This document shows positions 46,996-56,875 of a DNA stretch of 64,000 bases, one piece after another (the first letter of the stretch is position 1; each line of letters starts with the position of its first letter). The notes under the pieces were generated by a model. That model was not told the origin of the DNA. It searched no databases and saw nothing but the letters and a program-made list of their open reading frames with translations. Both the position numbers and the translations under genes were made by a program. Source of the DNA: Cydia pomonella. Its lineage: Eukaryota; Arthropoda; Insecta; Lepidoptera; Tortricidae. The stretch is taken from positions 23,585,888 to 23,649,887 of the forward strand of contig NC_084707.1 in assembly GCF_033807575.1 (NCBI RefSeq), in the 5' to 3' direction.

Positions 46996-47486
46996 TTCAT
47001 CTGAAAGCGGCAACCACTCCAACTCACTATGCCTAGCAAGATAAGAGTAAATAGATACCAATAACTACTGCTAAATCGTTTTCCTACTCCTCTGCTGTTA
47101 TCTGTCATTTATGCATTCATTAAAACGAATATAAGAACATATATAAAAGATTTCAAGAAAAGTCTATATTGTCTATTCCTCATAAAAGCTCTTGTGCTTT
47201 TATAAGCTATAATGTTACTGCGATTAAAGGCTACCAACCTAACAAAACCAAAACGAATACAGTTTTAAACTAAGTGCATTGATGCCAACTTACAAAATAT
47301 TCATTTGGTTGCATAGTAAAAATAATTACTTCATAAGTCAGAAACACGCATGTGACACCCGTAATATAGCAACACCCATAGACTACGAAGACCGCTTAGC
47401 GTTGCTTGTTAGTCTCCGTAGGCTACGGTGGCCAAAATTGAGAAAAAACTGTCCAAAAAATTAATTTAGCAAGTAGCAAGTACCAG
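46996..47486. other. No recognisable feature
   Basis: AT-rich spacer upstream of the exon-like segments; 61- and 60-codon ORFs lack support. Confidence 0.4.
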
Positions 47487-47558
47487 GGCCTCATGAGTTA
47501 CGAGGAGGTGTCGCCGACCGGCCGGCCGCGGCCCGGGGCGGACCGGGCGCGTAACAAG
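47487..47558 (+). CDS. Candidate penultimate exon of an unidentified gene
   Basis: A 72-base GC-rich segment, 24 codons without stop, lies between a possible acceptor (taccag, weak pyrimidine tract) and a good donor (AACAAG|GTATGC). It reads GLMSYEEVSPTGRPRPG then ADRARNK. The sharp rise in GC against AT-rich flanks and the phase-compatible segment at 47893 support an exon. The protein family is not recognised. No other exons of this gene could be placed; upstream ones would lie to the left. Confidence 0.35.
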
Positions 47559-47645
47559 GTATGCTCGCGCGTCTTGGCTATATACTTTTGCTGTAATTTG
47601 TTTACCTAAATTAAGATTTATTTTTGTTGACTCGTAGGAAAAATA

Positions 47646-47791
47646 TTGTATGCAACGTTGTATAAGTAGGTCAAAAAATTCTCGTGGCGTATTCCTTTAC
47701 AATGTTCGCCTACGCCTTCGGCTCCGGCTCACATTGTAACTCACGCCACTCGCCTTTTTTGACCCTTCTTATACAACTGTTGCATAAAATA
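47646..47791. mobile_element. Foldback MITE in the candidate intron
   Basis: tgtatgcaacgttgtataag, aggtcaaaaaatt..cgtggc, acaatgttcgcc pairs with ggctcacattgt, gccactcgccttttttgacc, cttatacaactgttgcata. Long imperfect hairpin with short loop cctacgccttcggct. Confidence 0.82.
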
Positions 47792-47892
47792 CTATAATAG
47801 GTATAAGTAGATCGCAACACAATCATTAAACTACATCAAATTCAGCTACATATTATGATTATTATTTTCCTTGAGAATTAACTCTTACAGAG

Positions 47893-47943
47893 ACCATGTA
47901 CCAGGGCACCACGCAGCGCGAGAAGTTCCACCTCTTCAAGTAG
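47893..47943 (+). CDS. Candidate terminal exon of the same gene
   Basis: With the acceptor taken at ttacagag|ACC, 16 codons follow (TMYQGTTQREKFHLFK) and stop TAG at 47941. The upstream exon ends in phase 0, so the junction keeps frame. If the acceptor is two bases earlier (ttacag|AGACC) a different frame stays open to about 48040, so the choice is not settled. The adjoining 3' sequence resembles 46198-46268. Identity unknown. Confidence 0.33.
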   Translation, partial: TMYQGTTQREKFHLFK

Positions 47944-48519
47944 AAGGCGGGCCGATCCTGCTGAGTGCACCGCCCTACAACATGTAGCATTAATTAGGGA
48001 TGAAGGAATTCAATTCACACGGACACGCTTCCCAAGGGTCTAGGACATTCCTTGCTATACCTTGTTTGCTTACTATATAATTATATATATATTAGTTTTT
48101 AAGATTATTTTTTAATTATTACGTTTAGTACTACCATACATATATGTTAAAGACTAAGTTTTATTTTGAATTATTACGAGTTTCAATGAAGGGCAAATGT
48201 AATGGAAAAATTCACATGGAAACCAGACTATATTTTTAATGGCAAACTCAAAGAAAAACATTAAAAAGTTTAAATTGACTCGATAGAATAAAATCACGAA
48301 AACATTTCTAATTTTCATTTACTTATTTTCAATGGTACATCGTTACCCTGAATTCCATAGCAGTGTTATTTTAATATAAAATAACTAGTGATATAGCCGA
48401 GGGATTTGACCAGCAAAATTTTAATCAGAAGTATATTTTCATAGTAATTGAGGTCGTCCCGTCAAACGTCAAATCTTCCGTCGCAAGTTTCACGCGGTGC
48501 ACCGTATTTTTTGTTCCTT
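47944..48519. other. Possible 3' UTR, then AT-rich DNA
   Basis: GC falls sharply after 48050. No AATAAA close to the stop was obvious. No repeat recognised. Confidence 0.35.
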
Positions 48520-48685
48520 TCTAATGACGGCCGGCCGTTTCTCCATACAAACTTAGTCCCCATTTTCCTCTCTGGATATTTATATTATTGAAAATATTTT
48601 TAGATCATTTGTTGTACATATATCACTACGTTTGTATGAATAGGAGATTTCGCACGGGTCTTCGACTTTCGTCTTAACGGTTTAA
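48520..48685. mobile_element. MITE family G, reduced copy
   Basis: gacggccggccgtttctcca, tacaaacttagtccccattt, tcctctctggatatt, then atgaataggagatttcgcac, gggtcttcgactttcgtctt. Ends resemble 32172-32537; the interior is much shorter. Confidence 0.6.
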
Positions 48686-49244
48686 ATACATAATTCAGGC
48701 ATTTCCTCGAAAGCGTTTTGACATAGGTAATATTATTATCCCTTTCTTTTTAAATACCTATATAAAATGTATTTAAAAGTAAATGCAATATTAATATTGG
48801 TGGTAAATTTACTGTTAATTTAACCCTGTTAAAAAACTCACAAAACACAATTGCCTGACAAATCCACAATCCCACAATGCTTCAGTCAAAACACATTTCT
48901 GGACATTATTTACCGCACAATGCATTGTGCAGACAATTTGGCGCATTGGGCACAGTTATAAAATAACTAACGCGCACAATAAGTAACAGCGGTGTTTTGA
49001 ATGTTCGCGCCATCTATAATACTTAGCGCGGATTCGATGCGCGGACATGGACGTAGGTAAAGTCACGTTCAAGAAGAGACCCGAGGATATTTAGTCATTT
49101 AGATAACTATAACAGATTATGAATATGATTATCCTGACCGATTGTGGCCACAGCGAATGTGCGCTCTCGAGATGCTCCACTCTTTGTTACGCTCGCGTCC
49201 CTGTCTCCCTGCTAAGTAGAAATTATTACAGCGTATTTTGGGTA
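48686..49244. other. No recognisable feature
   Basis: AT-rich. Confidence 0.45.
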
Positions 49245-49548
49245 CATGGCAAAGTTTGGAAGTTCGGAGGTCGCGGGTTCAAACCCCGGCTCGTACCAAT
49301 GAGTTTTTCGGAACTTATGTACGAAATATAATTTGATATTTACCATAGTCGCTTTTCGGTGAAGGAAAACATCGTGAGGAAACCGGACTAATCCCAACAA
49401 GGCCTAGTTTATCCTCTGGGTTGGAAGGTCTGATGGCAGTCGCTTTCGTAAAAACTAGTGCCTACGCCAAATCTTGGGATTAGTTGTCAAGCGGACCCCA
49501 GGCTCCCATGAGCCGTGGCAAATGCCGGGACAACGCGAGGAAGAAGGA
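49245..49548 (+). mobile_element. SINE family D2
   Basis: Head ggaggtcgcgggttcaaacc (B box), tcgtaccaatgagtttttcg, ggtgaaggaaaacatcgtga as in D1. Then a different body: ggactaatcccaacaaggcc, gcagtcgctttcgtaaaaac, atcttgggattagttgtcaa, and a tail ggctcccatgagccgtggca, gacaacgcgaggaagaagga. Confidence 0.85.
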
Positions 49549-49851
49549 AGGCAAAGTTTGGAAGAGGCCTTCACCTGAGAGGGGTTCCTGTTACATATCT
49601 ACAAATTATTTAGAAAATAACTAACAATTCCAAAACTAGTATGTAAGTAAAAAAACAAAAAATGATTTACTAACCATCATAAAGTAAGAAACAAATAATT
49701 GTACTAATTTAGCGGGAAATAAAAGGCTTTTTATTTTTATTATTTATTTATTTTGGGTACGTCAGTACACAACCTACATTATTGTAGAAAATTGGCGTTA
49801 GCGGCCGAGTCTTAAGCTGATCTCGCTTTCTGTCGAGTTCACTGCGACGTA
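49549..49851. other. No recognisable feature
   Basis: AT-rich, tttatttatt runs; no gene. Confidence 0.4.
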
Positions 49852-50107
49852 AAATGGTCGCGTACTGTGCGGTTCAAGAGGAATTTCCTCCCGCGGACGC
49901 TCCGGCTGTGGAATGAGCTCCCTTTCGAGGTTTTCCCGAGGGTCTACAGTATGGGGTTCTTCAAAAAAGGAGTGTACAGGTTTTTAAAGGGTCGGCAACG
50001 CGCATGTAACACCTCTGGAGTTGCAGGCGTCCATAGGGTGCGGTGACTGCTTACCATCAGGCGGGCCGTATGCTTGTTTGCCACCGTCGTGGTATTAAAA
50101 AAAAAGT
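49852..50107 (+). mobile_element. LINE 3' end with RT C-terminus, family K
   Basis: The + frame reads KWSRTVRFKRNFLPRTLRLW, then NELPFEVFPRVYSMGFFKKG and VYRFLKGRQRACN to a stop, then the shared 3' UTR (gcttaccatcaggcgggccg, tgcttgtttgccaccgtcgt) and poly-A. F-x-P-R-T-x-R-x-W-N-x-L-P is the usual end of Jockey/CR1-type RT. No other RT motifs are present, so it is 5' truncated. Confidence 0.85.
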
Positions 50108-50895
50108 ATAGTCTCAAGATAGCGGACTCGATCCGATCATAACAGGTGAACAGAGCACAGCACCACCAAAGCTAGATTGTATCACAAATACTCTCAAAGT
50201 TCCTACGTTACCAGCAGTCGGTAAGCATAAAAGTTTTTAGTGTTTCTCTACGGTGGTAACCAGACTTCCTGATAAATGCGGCTGCAGATACAGATTAATA
50301 CATGAAAACTGTAAAAAGTTCTACAATAAAGAAAAGCTATAAAAATATAGTAAACACCCATATAATGGAACAGGCACCAGTAATGGGATGGTATAGACAA
50401 ATCCTGTAAAACAAATATTTACCATCAGTTTTTAATCGCTGGTAACATTTTACCATGAACAAGAGCCAAAGAGCCGCTTAAGTTTTATTTTTCATTGATA
50501 TTTGTTAGTTTGAAAATTAATGATGCCCTACATCCCACGACTGGAGCAAAAAAGTATAGTTTTAATTGGTTATTAATATTGAAAGCAATTGCAGTAGCTT
50601 TCATTAAATACATAGAAAACATAGAGAACGAATTGGACATTCGACTTTTAAAGCATAAAGCGGTAGAAATTTTACAGATGTCGGTGAAATATCAAAAATA
50701 CTCCAATTGTTCTCTTTAATGTCCCATGATTGGTGCCGTTACCATAGATAATATTAATTGATTTGTATGGTATATTGATTGGCACCTGTTGCTTCTGGCA
50801 AATATTTTAGAATAGGTATAGGGTTAAACCAAACTTTTGTTTTAGATGTTTAAAGAAGTTTATGTCTAGCAATCCTCTAATTACATCCTAAAGTC
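50108..50895. other. No recognisable feature
   Basis: AT-rich loop between two convergent LINE ends. A 74-codon + frame (50495-50719) has no domain. Confidence 0.45.
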
Positions 50896-51200
50896 CCAAA
50901 CAAGCATACGGCCCGCCTGATGGTAAGCAGTCACCGTAGCCTATGGACGCCTGCAACTCCAGAGGTGTTACATGCGCGTTGCCGACCCTTTAAAAACCTG
51001 TACACTCCTTTTTTGAAGAACTCCATACTGTATACCCTCGGGAAAACCTCGGCAGGGAGCTCATTCCACAGCCGGAGCGTCCGCGGGAGGAAATTCCTCT
51101 TAAACCGCACAGTGCGCGACCATTTAGGCTCTAGGGTATGAGGATGAACACCCTGCCGACGGCGAGCGGTGCGGTGATGGAAAGTGGCCGTTGGCATCAT
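50896..51200 (-). mobile_element. LINE 3' end with RT C-terminus, family K, inverted partner
   Basis: The - strand has an 89-codon frame beginning MMPTATFHHRTARRRQGVHP, continuing HTLEPKWSRTVRFKRNFLPR and the W-N-E-L-P motif. Nearly identical to 49852-50107 and opposite in direction. The poly-A end is missing (breaks at caaacaagcat). Confidence 0.85.
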
Positions 51201-51205
51201 GTCAA

Positions 51206-51255
51206 ACCTAACCCTAATTAGGTTTAGGGTTAGGGTTAGGCTTAGGGTAGGCTAA
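51206..51255. repeat. TTAGGG-like interstitial repeat
   Basis: aacctaaccctaattagg then tttagggttagggttagg and cttagggtaggctaa. Two to four TTAGGG units in each direction make a small palindrome. Insect telomeres are normally TTAGG, so a telomeric origin is doubtful. Confidence 0.6.
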
Positions 51256-51689
51256 TTTTAGCCTAATAACAGCCAGGCAACTTAGGTTTTTATTGAGAAG
51301 ACAGCGACATTTGTATATTTAGCTGTAATGTGATGCTGTTCCAAGCATAGAGCTTCAACCAGAGTCCATGTCATAACAAATCGTTGAAGACTGCAAAATC
51401 CTAAAGCATCGAAGCGTATCCAGCTACGTTCTCGCAGCGCACAAATCACGTTTACATTCTCGTAGTGAAATTGTTATTGATTACGCATTGTGCGCGCGCC
51501 ATAACTCAGGATCGCTGTTTGACGCTGTGACGCGCGTTAAGACGCGATGTAAAAGCGATTTGTGCTTTTTTGTGGCGATAATTTGATGTTTATTTGCACG
51601 CTTTACGGATGTTTTCAGTAAAGGTAAAGTTGGCATCGCTACAACAGTTTATCGCAGCCATTATAATAAATACAAATGAATGAAGCAAA
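51256..51689. other. No recognisable feature
   Basis: Mixed composition; attgtgcgcgcgccataac at 51487 is CpG-rich. No gene. Confidence 0.4.
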
Positions 51690-51710
51690 TAACTAACTAA
51701 CTAACTAACT
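51690..51710. repeat. (AACT)n microsatellite, LINE tail
   Basis: Five AACT units at the 3' end (on the - strand (AGTT)n) of the LINE remnant that follows. Confidence 0.8.
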
Positions 51711-51855
51711 GCTTTGGCTTAGCGATCCAAAAAGAATCTTGGCATCCGAAACGAGAGAACGCCATCTGTCCCGATCCAGCGCGGTTTCCTGCCATGAATT
51801 GGCATTCAGCCGACGCAGGTCCGCCTCCACGACATCACACCAGCGGTACCTACAA
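51711..51855 (-). pseudogene. RTE-type LINE C-terminus
   Basis: The - strand frame reads RYRWCDVVEADLRRLNANSW then QETALDRDRWRSLVSDAKIL then FGSLSQSS and stop. R-x-R-W-x-D-V-V-x-x-D-L and D-R-x-x-W-R are the usual RTE-like C-terminus. Truncated at both the RT side and by age. Confidence 0.75.
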
Positions 51856-52237
51856 AACAAATACATTTTTGAAACAGATTTTGCCAGAAATTGCGTTTAA
51901 TTAGTCATCCGTGCTTATAAACATAGCCCGGTATTTCTGGAGCAAACGTACACGTACCAGTACGTAAACGTGCACGTGCCAGTGCTAGTGATTAATCAAA
52001 TATCGACTATAACGTTATCGATATCGATATCAAGCAATCTCTAAATCATACTCATAATATCAAATGTGTCTCGATCATCTTCGAAATAAACAATATTAAT
52101 TACTTATATAGTGTTAGTTCCGTTTTAATATTTTTGAAAGCCTCTAAGGTTTTGAATTAGTGTTTCGCTCACAAAAAAAACGAAAAAAAAACCAGGGGGT
52201 ATAGCTACGGTTAATAACAATAAATTGTAGAAATAGT
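51856..52237. other. No recognisable feature
   Basis: AT-rich; cacgtaccagtacgtaaacg at 51951 is a minor repeat. The phrase ggtatagctacggtta (52198) echoes MITE G. Confidence 0.4.
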
Positions 52238-52374
52238 ACATTACGATACAGGTGCGAAAAATAGGCAATTCGAAACGAGTGGCGATAAATTAAAACTCGA
52301 CCGAAGGGAGTGTTTTAAATCGACACGAGTTGCGAATTACCTATTGGCACATGTATCGTACAACGTTTTACAGT
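52238..52374. mobile_element. Foldback MITE, about 137 bp
   Basis: acgatacaggtgcgaaaaat, aggcaattcgaaacgagtgg, cgataaattaaaactcgacc pairs with gaagggagtgttttaaatcg, acacgagttgcgaattacct, attggcacatgtatcgt. The arms meet at a very short loop. Confidence 0.82.
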
Positions 52375-52472
52375 ACCTACATATGGCCCTTTAAATGTTC
52401 GACACAGTAACGTAATACATTATGCTAATTTTCGCACTAGTGCGGTAAAGTAGCGCCATATGTACTGTAAAG
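52366..52472. mobile_element. Foldback MITE, about 107 bp, overlapping neighbour
   Basis: tttacagtacctacatatgg pairs with cgccatatgtactgtaaa. It shares its first bases with the end of the previous foldback, so one landed at the edge of the other. Confidence 0.72.
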
Positions 52473-52539
52473 TAAATTAATGTAATTTTGTAGCGGTTCT
52501 TAGTTGATATTGTAATGTTCATGTGTATAATTTTTTCCT

Positions 52540-52920
52540 CGTTTTTTTAATTTTACTGATACTGATACTTGGGGTAACTCCAGCCAGCAGATCCTGCAGC
52601 AAGGACTAGGAAGGGGAGACTACAAGGGGGAGGCGATGTTGATACAAAATAGCACTGTAAGCTCGCATGACTCTGCTGATTCAACCTAAGAGGCTGCGAG
52701 TCGGTGGATTATGTCAGCGTCACATCACACCGGCTAAGCCTCAAACGCGAAATCAAACAAAGTACGCTCGCACACCGGCTCATTACGCAACAACTCCTGC
52801 CACCCCGCCGTAGGCACCCGCAGCCTGCCCGGGACACCGGAGCACCCAGTAGATAGGACTGGAGTGTAGGGTTTGCAGTCAGGATAGTAGGAGAGACGGG
52901 AAAGTTTTAGCCGACATGAT
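52540..52920. other. Unidentified GC-rich block
   Basis: About 380 bp of clearly higher GC than its flanks (ccagccagcagatcctgcag; gcccgggacaccggagcacc). Frames are broken on both strands. It could be a worn LINE or SINE. No partner copy is seen in this window. Confidence 0.4.
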
Positions 52921-53135
52921 TTTTTTCCTGGTTTTTTAGTTTTGTATGTTTAGTTTTTATATCAATGTGTTATGTTTAATGTTTGAATGTTAATTTCTTT
53001 ATGTATCGTTGGCATACATGTCACCATTAACTCTAGGCTAAGTCAGGTCACCACAGAAAACCAGCGTCACGGCTGATCCAGCGGATCCTATTTTAGCGTC
53101 CAAATGTTTTTTTTTATGTCTGCATACCTTCTTTT
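52921..53135. other. No recognisable feature
   Basis: AT-rich. Confidence 0.4.
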
Positions 53136-53399
53136 TTAACCGACTTCAAAAAAGGAGGAGGTTCTCAATTCGACTGATTTTTTTATATTATTTTATTTTT
53201 GTATGTATGTTACTCCATATCTCCGAGACTCGTGAACCGATTTTCAAAATATTTTTTAATCGAACGGGTATAACCCCGAGATGGTCCCGTTGGCACCAAG
53301 TCGGGGTCTGATGATGGGATCTTGGAGAAATCGAGGGAACTCTTCAAATGTTATAGGTACATGTATGGCGCTTTTGGTAATATTTGAAGTCGGTTTTAT
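53136..53399. mobile_element. TIR element, about 264 bp
   Basis: Ends ttaaccgacttcaaa and atttgaagtcggttttatt are inverted repeats. Interior: ggaggaggttctcaattcga, ccatatctccgagactcgtg, cgagatggtcccgttggcac. No ORF. I recognise this as a common moth/butterfly repeat type but cannot name it. Confidence 0.75.
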
Positions 53400-54402
53400 T
53401 TTTTGTTAATTATGTACTATGTAGTTGCGTTAAATAAATGTATTTTCTTTCTTTCTTTCGAAATAACACATCACGCAACAGTAGTAGTATTATACACCGA
53501 CTGTGGAAGGCCGATCATCTACTACACAAACAATTATTTACTAAACAATTGCCTGCTCTTTTGCGTACACCAAGATATTAAAAATACCTCCCCACCAGAA
53601 CACAGGCGTGAGGCAAGCGCCCCAGAATACAAATTCAAATCCAAGTAAAATATTATCCGAGACACCGCAGCTTCCCATAATGTAATCTTGACCGTTCTAA
53701 TTTTCTCATGACCACACATTTCTCTATAAAATTATACATTCCCATACAATGTAAACATGACTTATTGTGTCCCTGGAGGGTGCGCGCGAGCACTATGGCT
53801 CCTTACTCTATTTGTCTATGCTCATACAAGACGCGGAGTGTATTACAAAAAGGCTAATTATGCTTTATGGTAATTTTATGGATAAAATGCCTTTTTATGA
53901 TCTTGGGGTGTATAATTTTGTGTCGGCTGAGTATGTGAATTTGAATGTTTTTAATGACATTTTGAATGTTTTAATGTCAGATTGACGGCATTAGTGGTGG
54001 ATTAGAGAGGAAAGTGACAGCTCTTACGAGAATTAAATTTGGAATAAAACGTTAAAAGATTAGAAAAGGTAATATGTATGTAAGTTATGGTATGGTGCTA
54101 TTATTTCTTTATAGGAATAAAAATGGAGTATTACATAAATATTATAATTAGCATAGCAAAACTAACCGTTATATTTATCATGTATAGGTTAATTTACAGG
54201 TAGAGTACCAACAAATAGCGAAACTATAAATAAACATAATGAAGAAAACATAAACAATTTTAAAAGTTAATAATATAAAATTTAAAAATAAAATCATCGG
54301 TGTTTTAATAACTACTCTACTTTTTTAGATTAAAATGAATTATGATTTCGATACGTTTATTTTAATAACTAGAAAAAGTATGTATAATTTTCGCTTCCTG
54401 GT
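53400..54402. other. No supported gene
   Basis: Contains a ttctttctttcttt run (53444-53459). ORFs of 81 and 72 codons (53403, 53767) have no domain. Confidence 0.4.
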
Positions 54403-54700
54403 TTAAAGACGATAGTGCACGGCGTAGTCCCCATTTTCCTCCCTTGACATTATATTACATATATTTAATTAATTTAATGTATATTGACCATAGCTATGCC
54501 CCTTCGTTAGTTTTTTTAATTATTAACTTTACTATAAGAGTTAAGAGCTTTAATTTTTTTTTTATGGAATTTGTTTTTTGCTCATAACTATGGTTAGTAA
54601 ACATCTAGCCTTTTAAAAACATTTTCCATAATATTAAGATCCGAAGAGGAAAATGGGGACTACGTTTGTATGGAAACCCGGTCGTCCCCTTTCTTTTTAA
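54403..54700. mobile_element. MITE family G, 298 bp
   Basis: Left ttaaagacgatagtgcacgg, cgtagtccccattttcctcc; right gaggaaaatggggactacgt, ttgtatggaaacccggtcgt, cccctttctttttaa. Inner inverted phrase accatagctatgccccttcg. Same family as 32172-32537. Confidence 0.75.
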
Positions 54701-54796
54701 GCATACACAATATATTTCTCGGCGCCGTATGATTATCGGGTCATGTGAGATATGAACTTACATTGGCGTTAAAAAGCTTCTAAAATAAAATAATCT

Positions 54797-55117
54797 TCTT
54801 CTTCTTCCTCGCGTTGTTTTTGCCACGGCTCATGGGAGCCTGGGGTCCGCTTGACAACTAATCCCAAGATTTGGCGTAGGCACTAATTTTTACGAAAACG
54901 ACTGCCATCTGCCCTTCCAACCCAGAGGGTAAACTAGGCCTTGTTGGGATTAGTCTGGTTTCCTCACGATGTTTTCCTTCACCGAAAAGCGACTGGTAAA
55001 TATCAAATGATATTTCGTAAATACGTTCCGAAAAACTCATTGGTACGAGCCGGAGTTTGAACCCGCGACCTCCGGATTGCAAGTCGCACGCTCTTACCGC
55101 TAGGCCACCAGCGCTTC
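54797..55117 (-). mobile_element. SINE family D2, complete
   Basis: Reading the - strand: head ggtggcctagcggtaagagc (A box), cgacttgcaatccggaggtc, gcgggttcaaactccggctc (B box), ending tacca, so the first ~75 nt look like a tRNA with a loop cttgcaa. Body and tail as 49245-49548. A 101-codon frame over it is not a gene. Confidence 0.9.
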
Positions 55118-55205
55118 TTCTAAAATAAAATAATACTGCATTAAAAATGGTCAGAAATGGCACAGTGCCAACTTATCTTGACATATAATATGACATATAA
55201 TTACA

Positions 55206-55288
55206 AGGGGCCTAGCCAATGGACAACCGCTGATAGAAAACGCCAATAGAAAATTAAATAATACACGGAAATGATCACGTGATGCTAA
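55206..55288 (-). repeat. Interspersed repeat H
   Basis: cctagccaatggacaaccgc, tgatagaaaacgccaataga, aatgatcacgtgatgct; reverse complement matches 43420-43512. Confidence 0.6.
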
Positions 55289-55304
55289 ATTTTTAGCATT
55301 ACGT

Positions 55305-55525
55305 AACTAAAGGGTAAAACGGGATCCTATTACTAAAGACTCTGATTTCCGTCCGGCTGTCTGTCTGTCTCTCCGTTTGTCACCGGGCTGTATCTCATGA
55401 ACCGTGATAGCTAGACAGTTGAAATTTTCACAGATGTATTTCTGTTGCCGCTATAACAACAAATACTAAAAAGTACGGAACCCTCGGTTGGAGAGTCCGA
55501 CTTGCACTTGTCCGGTTTTTACTTT
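55305..55525 (-). repeat. Family P, short copy
   Basis: On the - strand: accggacaagtgcaagtcgg, actctccaaccgagggttcc, gtactttttagta, then a body with agacagacagacagccgg. The left end matches 27984; the tandem-unit section is absent. Confidence 0.7.
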
Positions 55526-55802
55526 TCGATTGTCGATGTACGATTGCCATCTTGGCTAGCCCCCCATGGTCTTACTTAACGTGTGAAACTACTTGGAATT
55601 CCTTTGGTTTCGAATATAAGGGCGGAGCGCCCAGCATGGCCGGCCCGCCTCCGACTCCAGTCGGGACTGCAGTTCTCAAGCCATGATGGGCGTCAATTAC
55701 TAGTGAATTCTAGAAAATTCTGCACGTAACTGAGTATAACATCTAAAATGGTTCTCCTATGGGCGATTAGTACCCGTACCAAGGTCACTGACAGTGTCAA
55801 AA
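55526..55802. other. CpG-rich patch, no gene called
   Basis: gcggagcgcccagcatggcc, ggcccgcctccgactccagt gives a 16-codon frame only. A second H-like phrase (gattgccatcttggctagcc) is at 55542. Nothing else supported. Confidence 0.35.
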
Positions 55803-55922
55803 CTGACATATACGCTATGGAGCTAATTTACTTTCTATACATCTCGCTCGCACTTATATGCGAGTACAAGCGAGATGCATAGAAAGTACCTAAGTTATGT
55901 TCTCGATAGCGTTTATGTGAGT
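55803..55922. mobile_element. Foldback MITE, about 120 bp
   Basis: acatatacgctatggagc, actttctatacatctcgctc pairs with agcgagatgcatagaaagta, tctcgatagcgtttatgt. Non-coding. Confidence 0.8.
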
Positions 55923-56875
55923 GCCGAACAGGTTGGTAGCCACATAGTTGTGACTTGGTTTACACAACTACCTAAATGAACCGTTCAGATTCGCACTACC
56001 TACACCATTACTGCCGACTGCTTTGCTGCCTAATATGTCTAAAATACGGGCAGCAAGTTCGATTTTACATTTGCGGCAGTGATGTCGTGCTGCTATACTG
56101 CTGTTTTATTTCTGACTACTGTAATACTGTTGCAAATCAAATTTAATATAAATGTTTCAATAAACCCTCTTTGGCCTTGAATTTTTATAATAAAGTACAC
56201 ATAATGACAATAAAAATACCAGAAATGCTAACACTGGTCAAGAATTGTGACTATTACCTATTTTACTGAGAGGGCATCGCCTTTCTCTTGTAGATTCTGA
56301 CCTCTTTACATAGGTACTTAACATCCGAATTCCACTACTACTAAAAATGAAATTTAACTTCAGATAATCTTTAATTACTTTTGATCACTGCTTACATAGA
56401 AAGGGTTACTTCGACATATTCAGTAAGCGCTCTCAAGTTAATTAAAACCACTCATTTTCATGCTAAATAAACCCAGCTTACTCAAACGTATTAATCACAC
56501 TTAAACTTCAATAAATGAATTCATAATTCCTACTCTAATGCATCATAATATTTTCCATACACGTTGCCAGCAGGACGTCTTGCTCCCTCTTCTACCCTAG
56601 GGCCGTAAGATGGGTTGACCCATCCCGCTGCGATGATTTGAGACATGCTTAGGTACTTCTGTAACGTAAGTCATGAGAAAAATAGGCGGGTTTACTGTTA
56701 AATGAGTTTACTGTGACTTTATAATTGTAGGTTTTGTGAGAAATTTGGATAAGGGCGTGGAGTATGGAGGTAGCGATTAATATTTAAATGAAGTGCATAG
56801 GTACAAACAAGGTATTCGTTAGAATGGTCAATTTTATCGTTTAATTCATTATTATTCAAATCATCTACATATTCA
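55923..56875. other. No recognisable feature
   Basis: AT-rich; agcaggacgtcttgctccct at 56570 is a small palindromic patch. No gene. Confidence 0.4.

Noticed and set aside
54858..55163. 101-codon - strand ORF
   Set aside because: Lies in SINE D2. tRNA-headed SINEs are non-coding and other copies break the frame.
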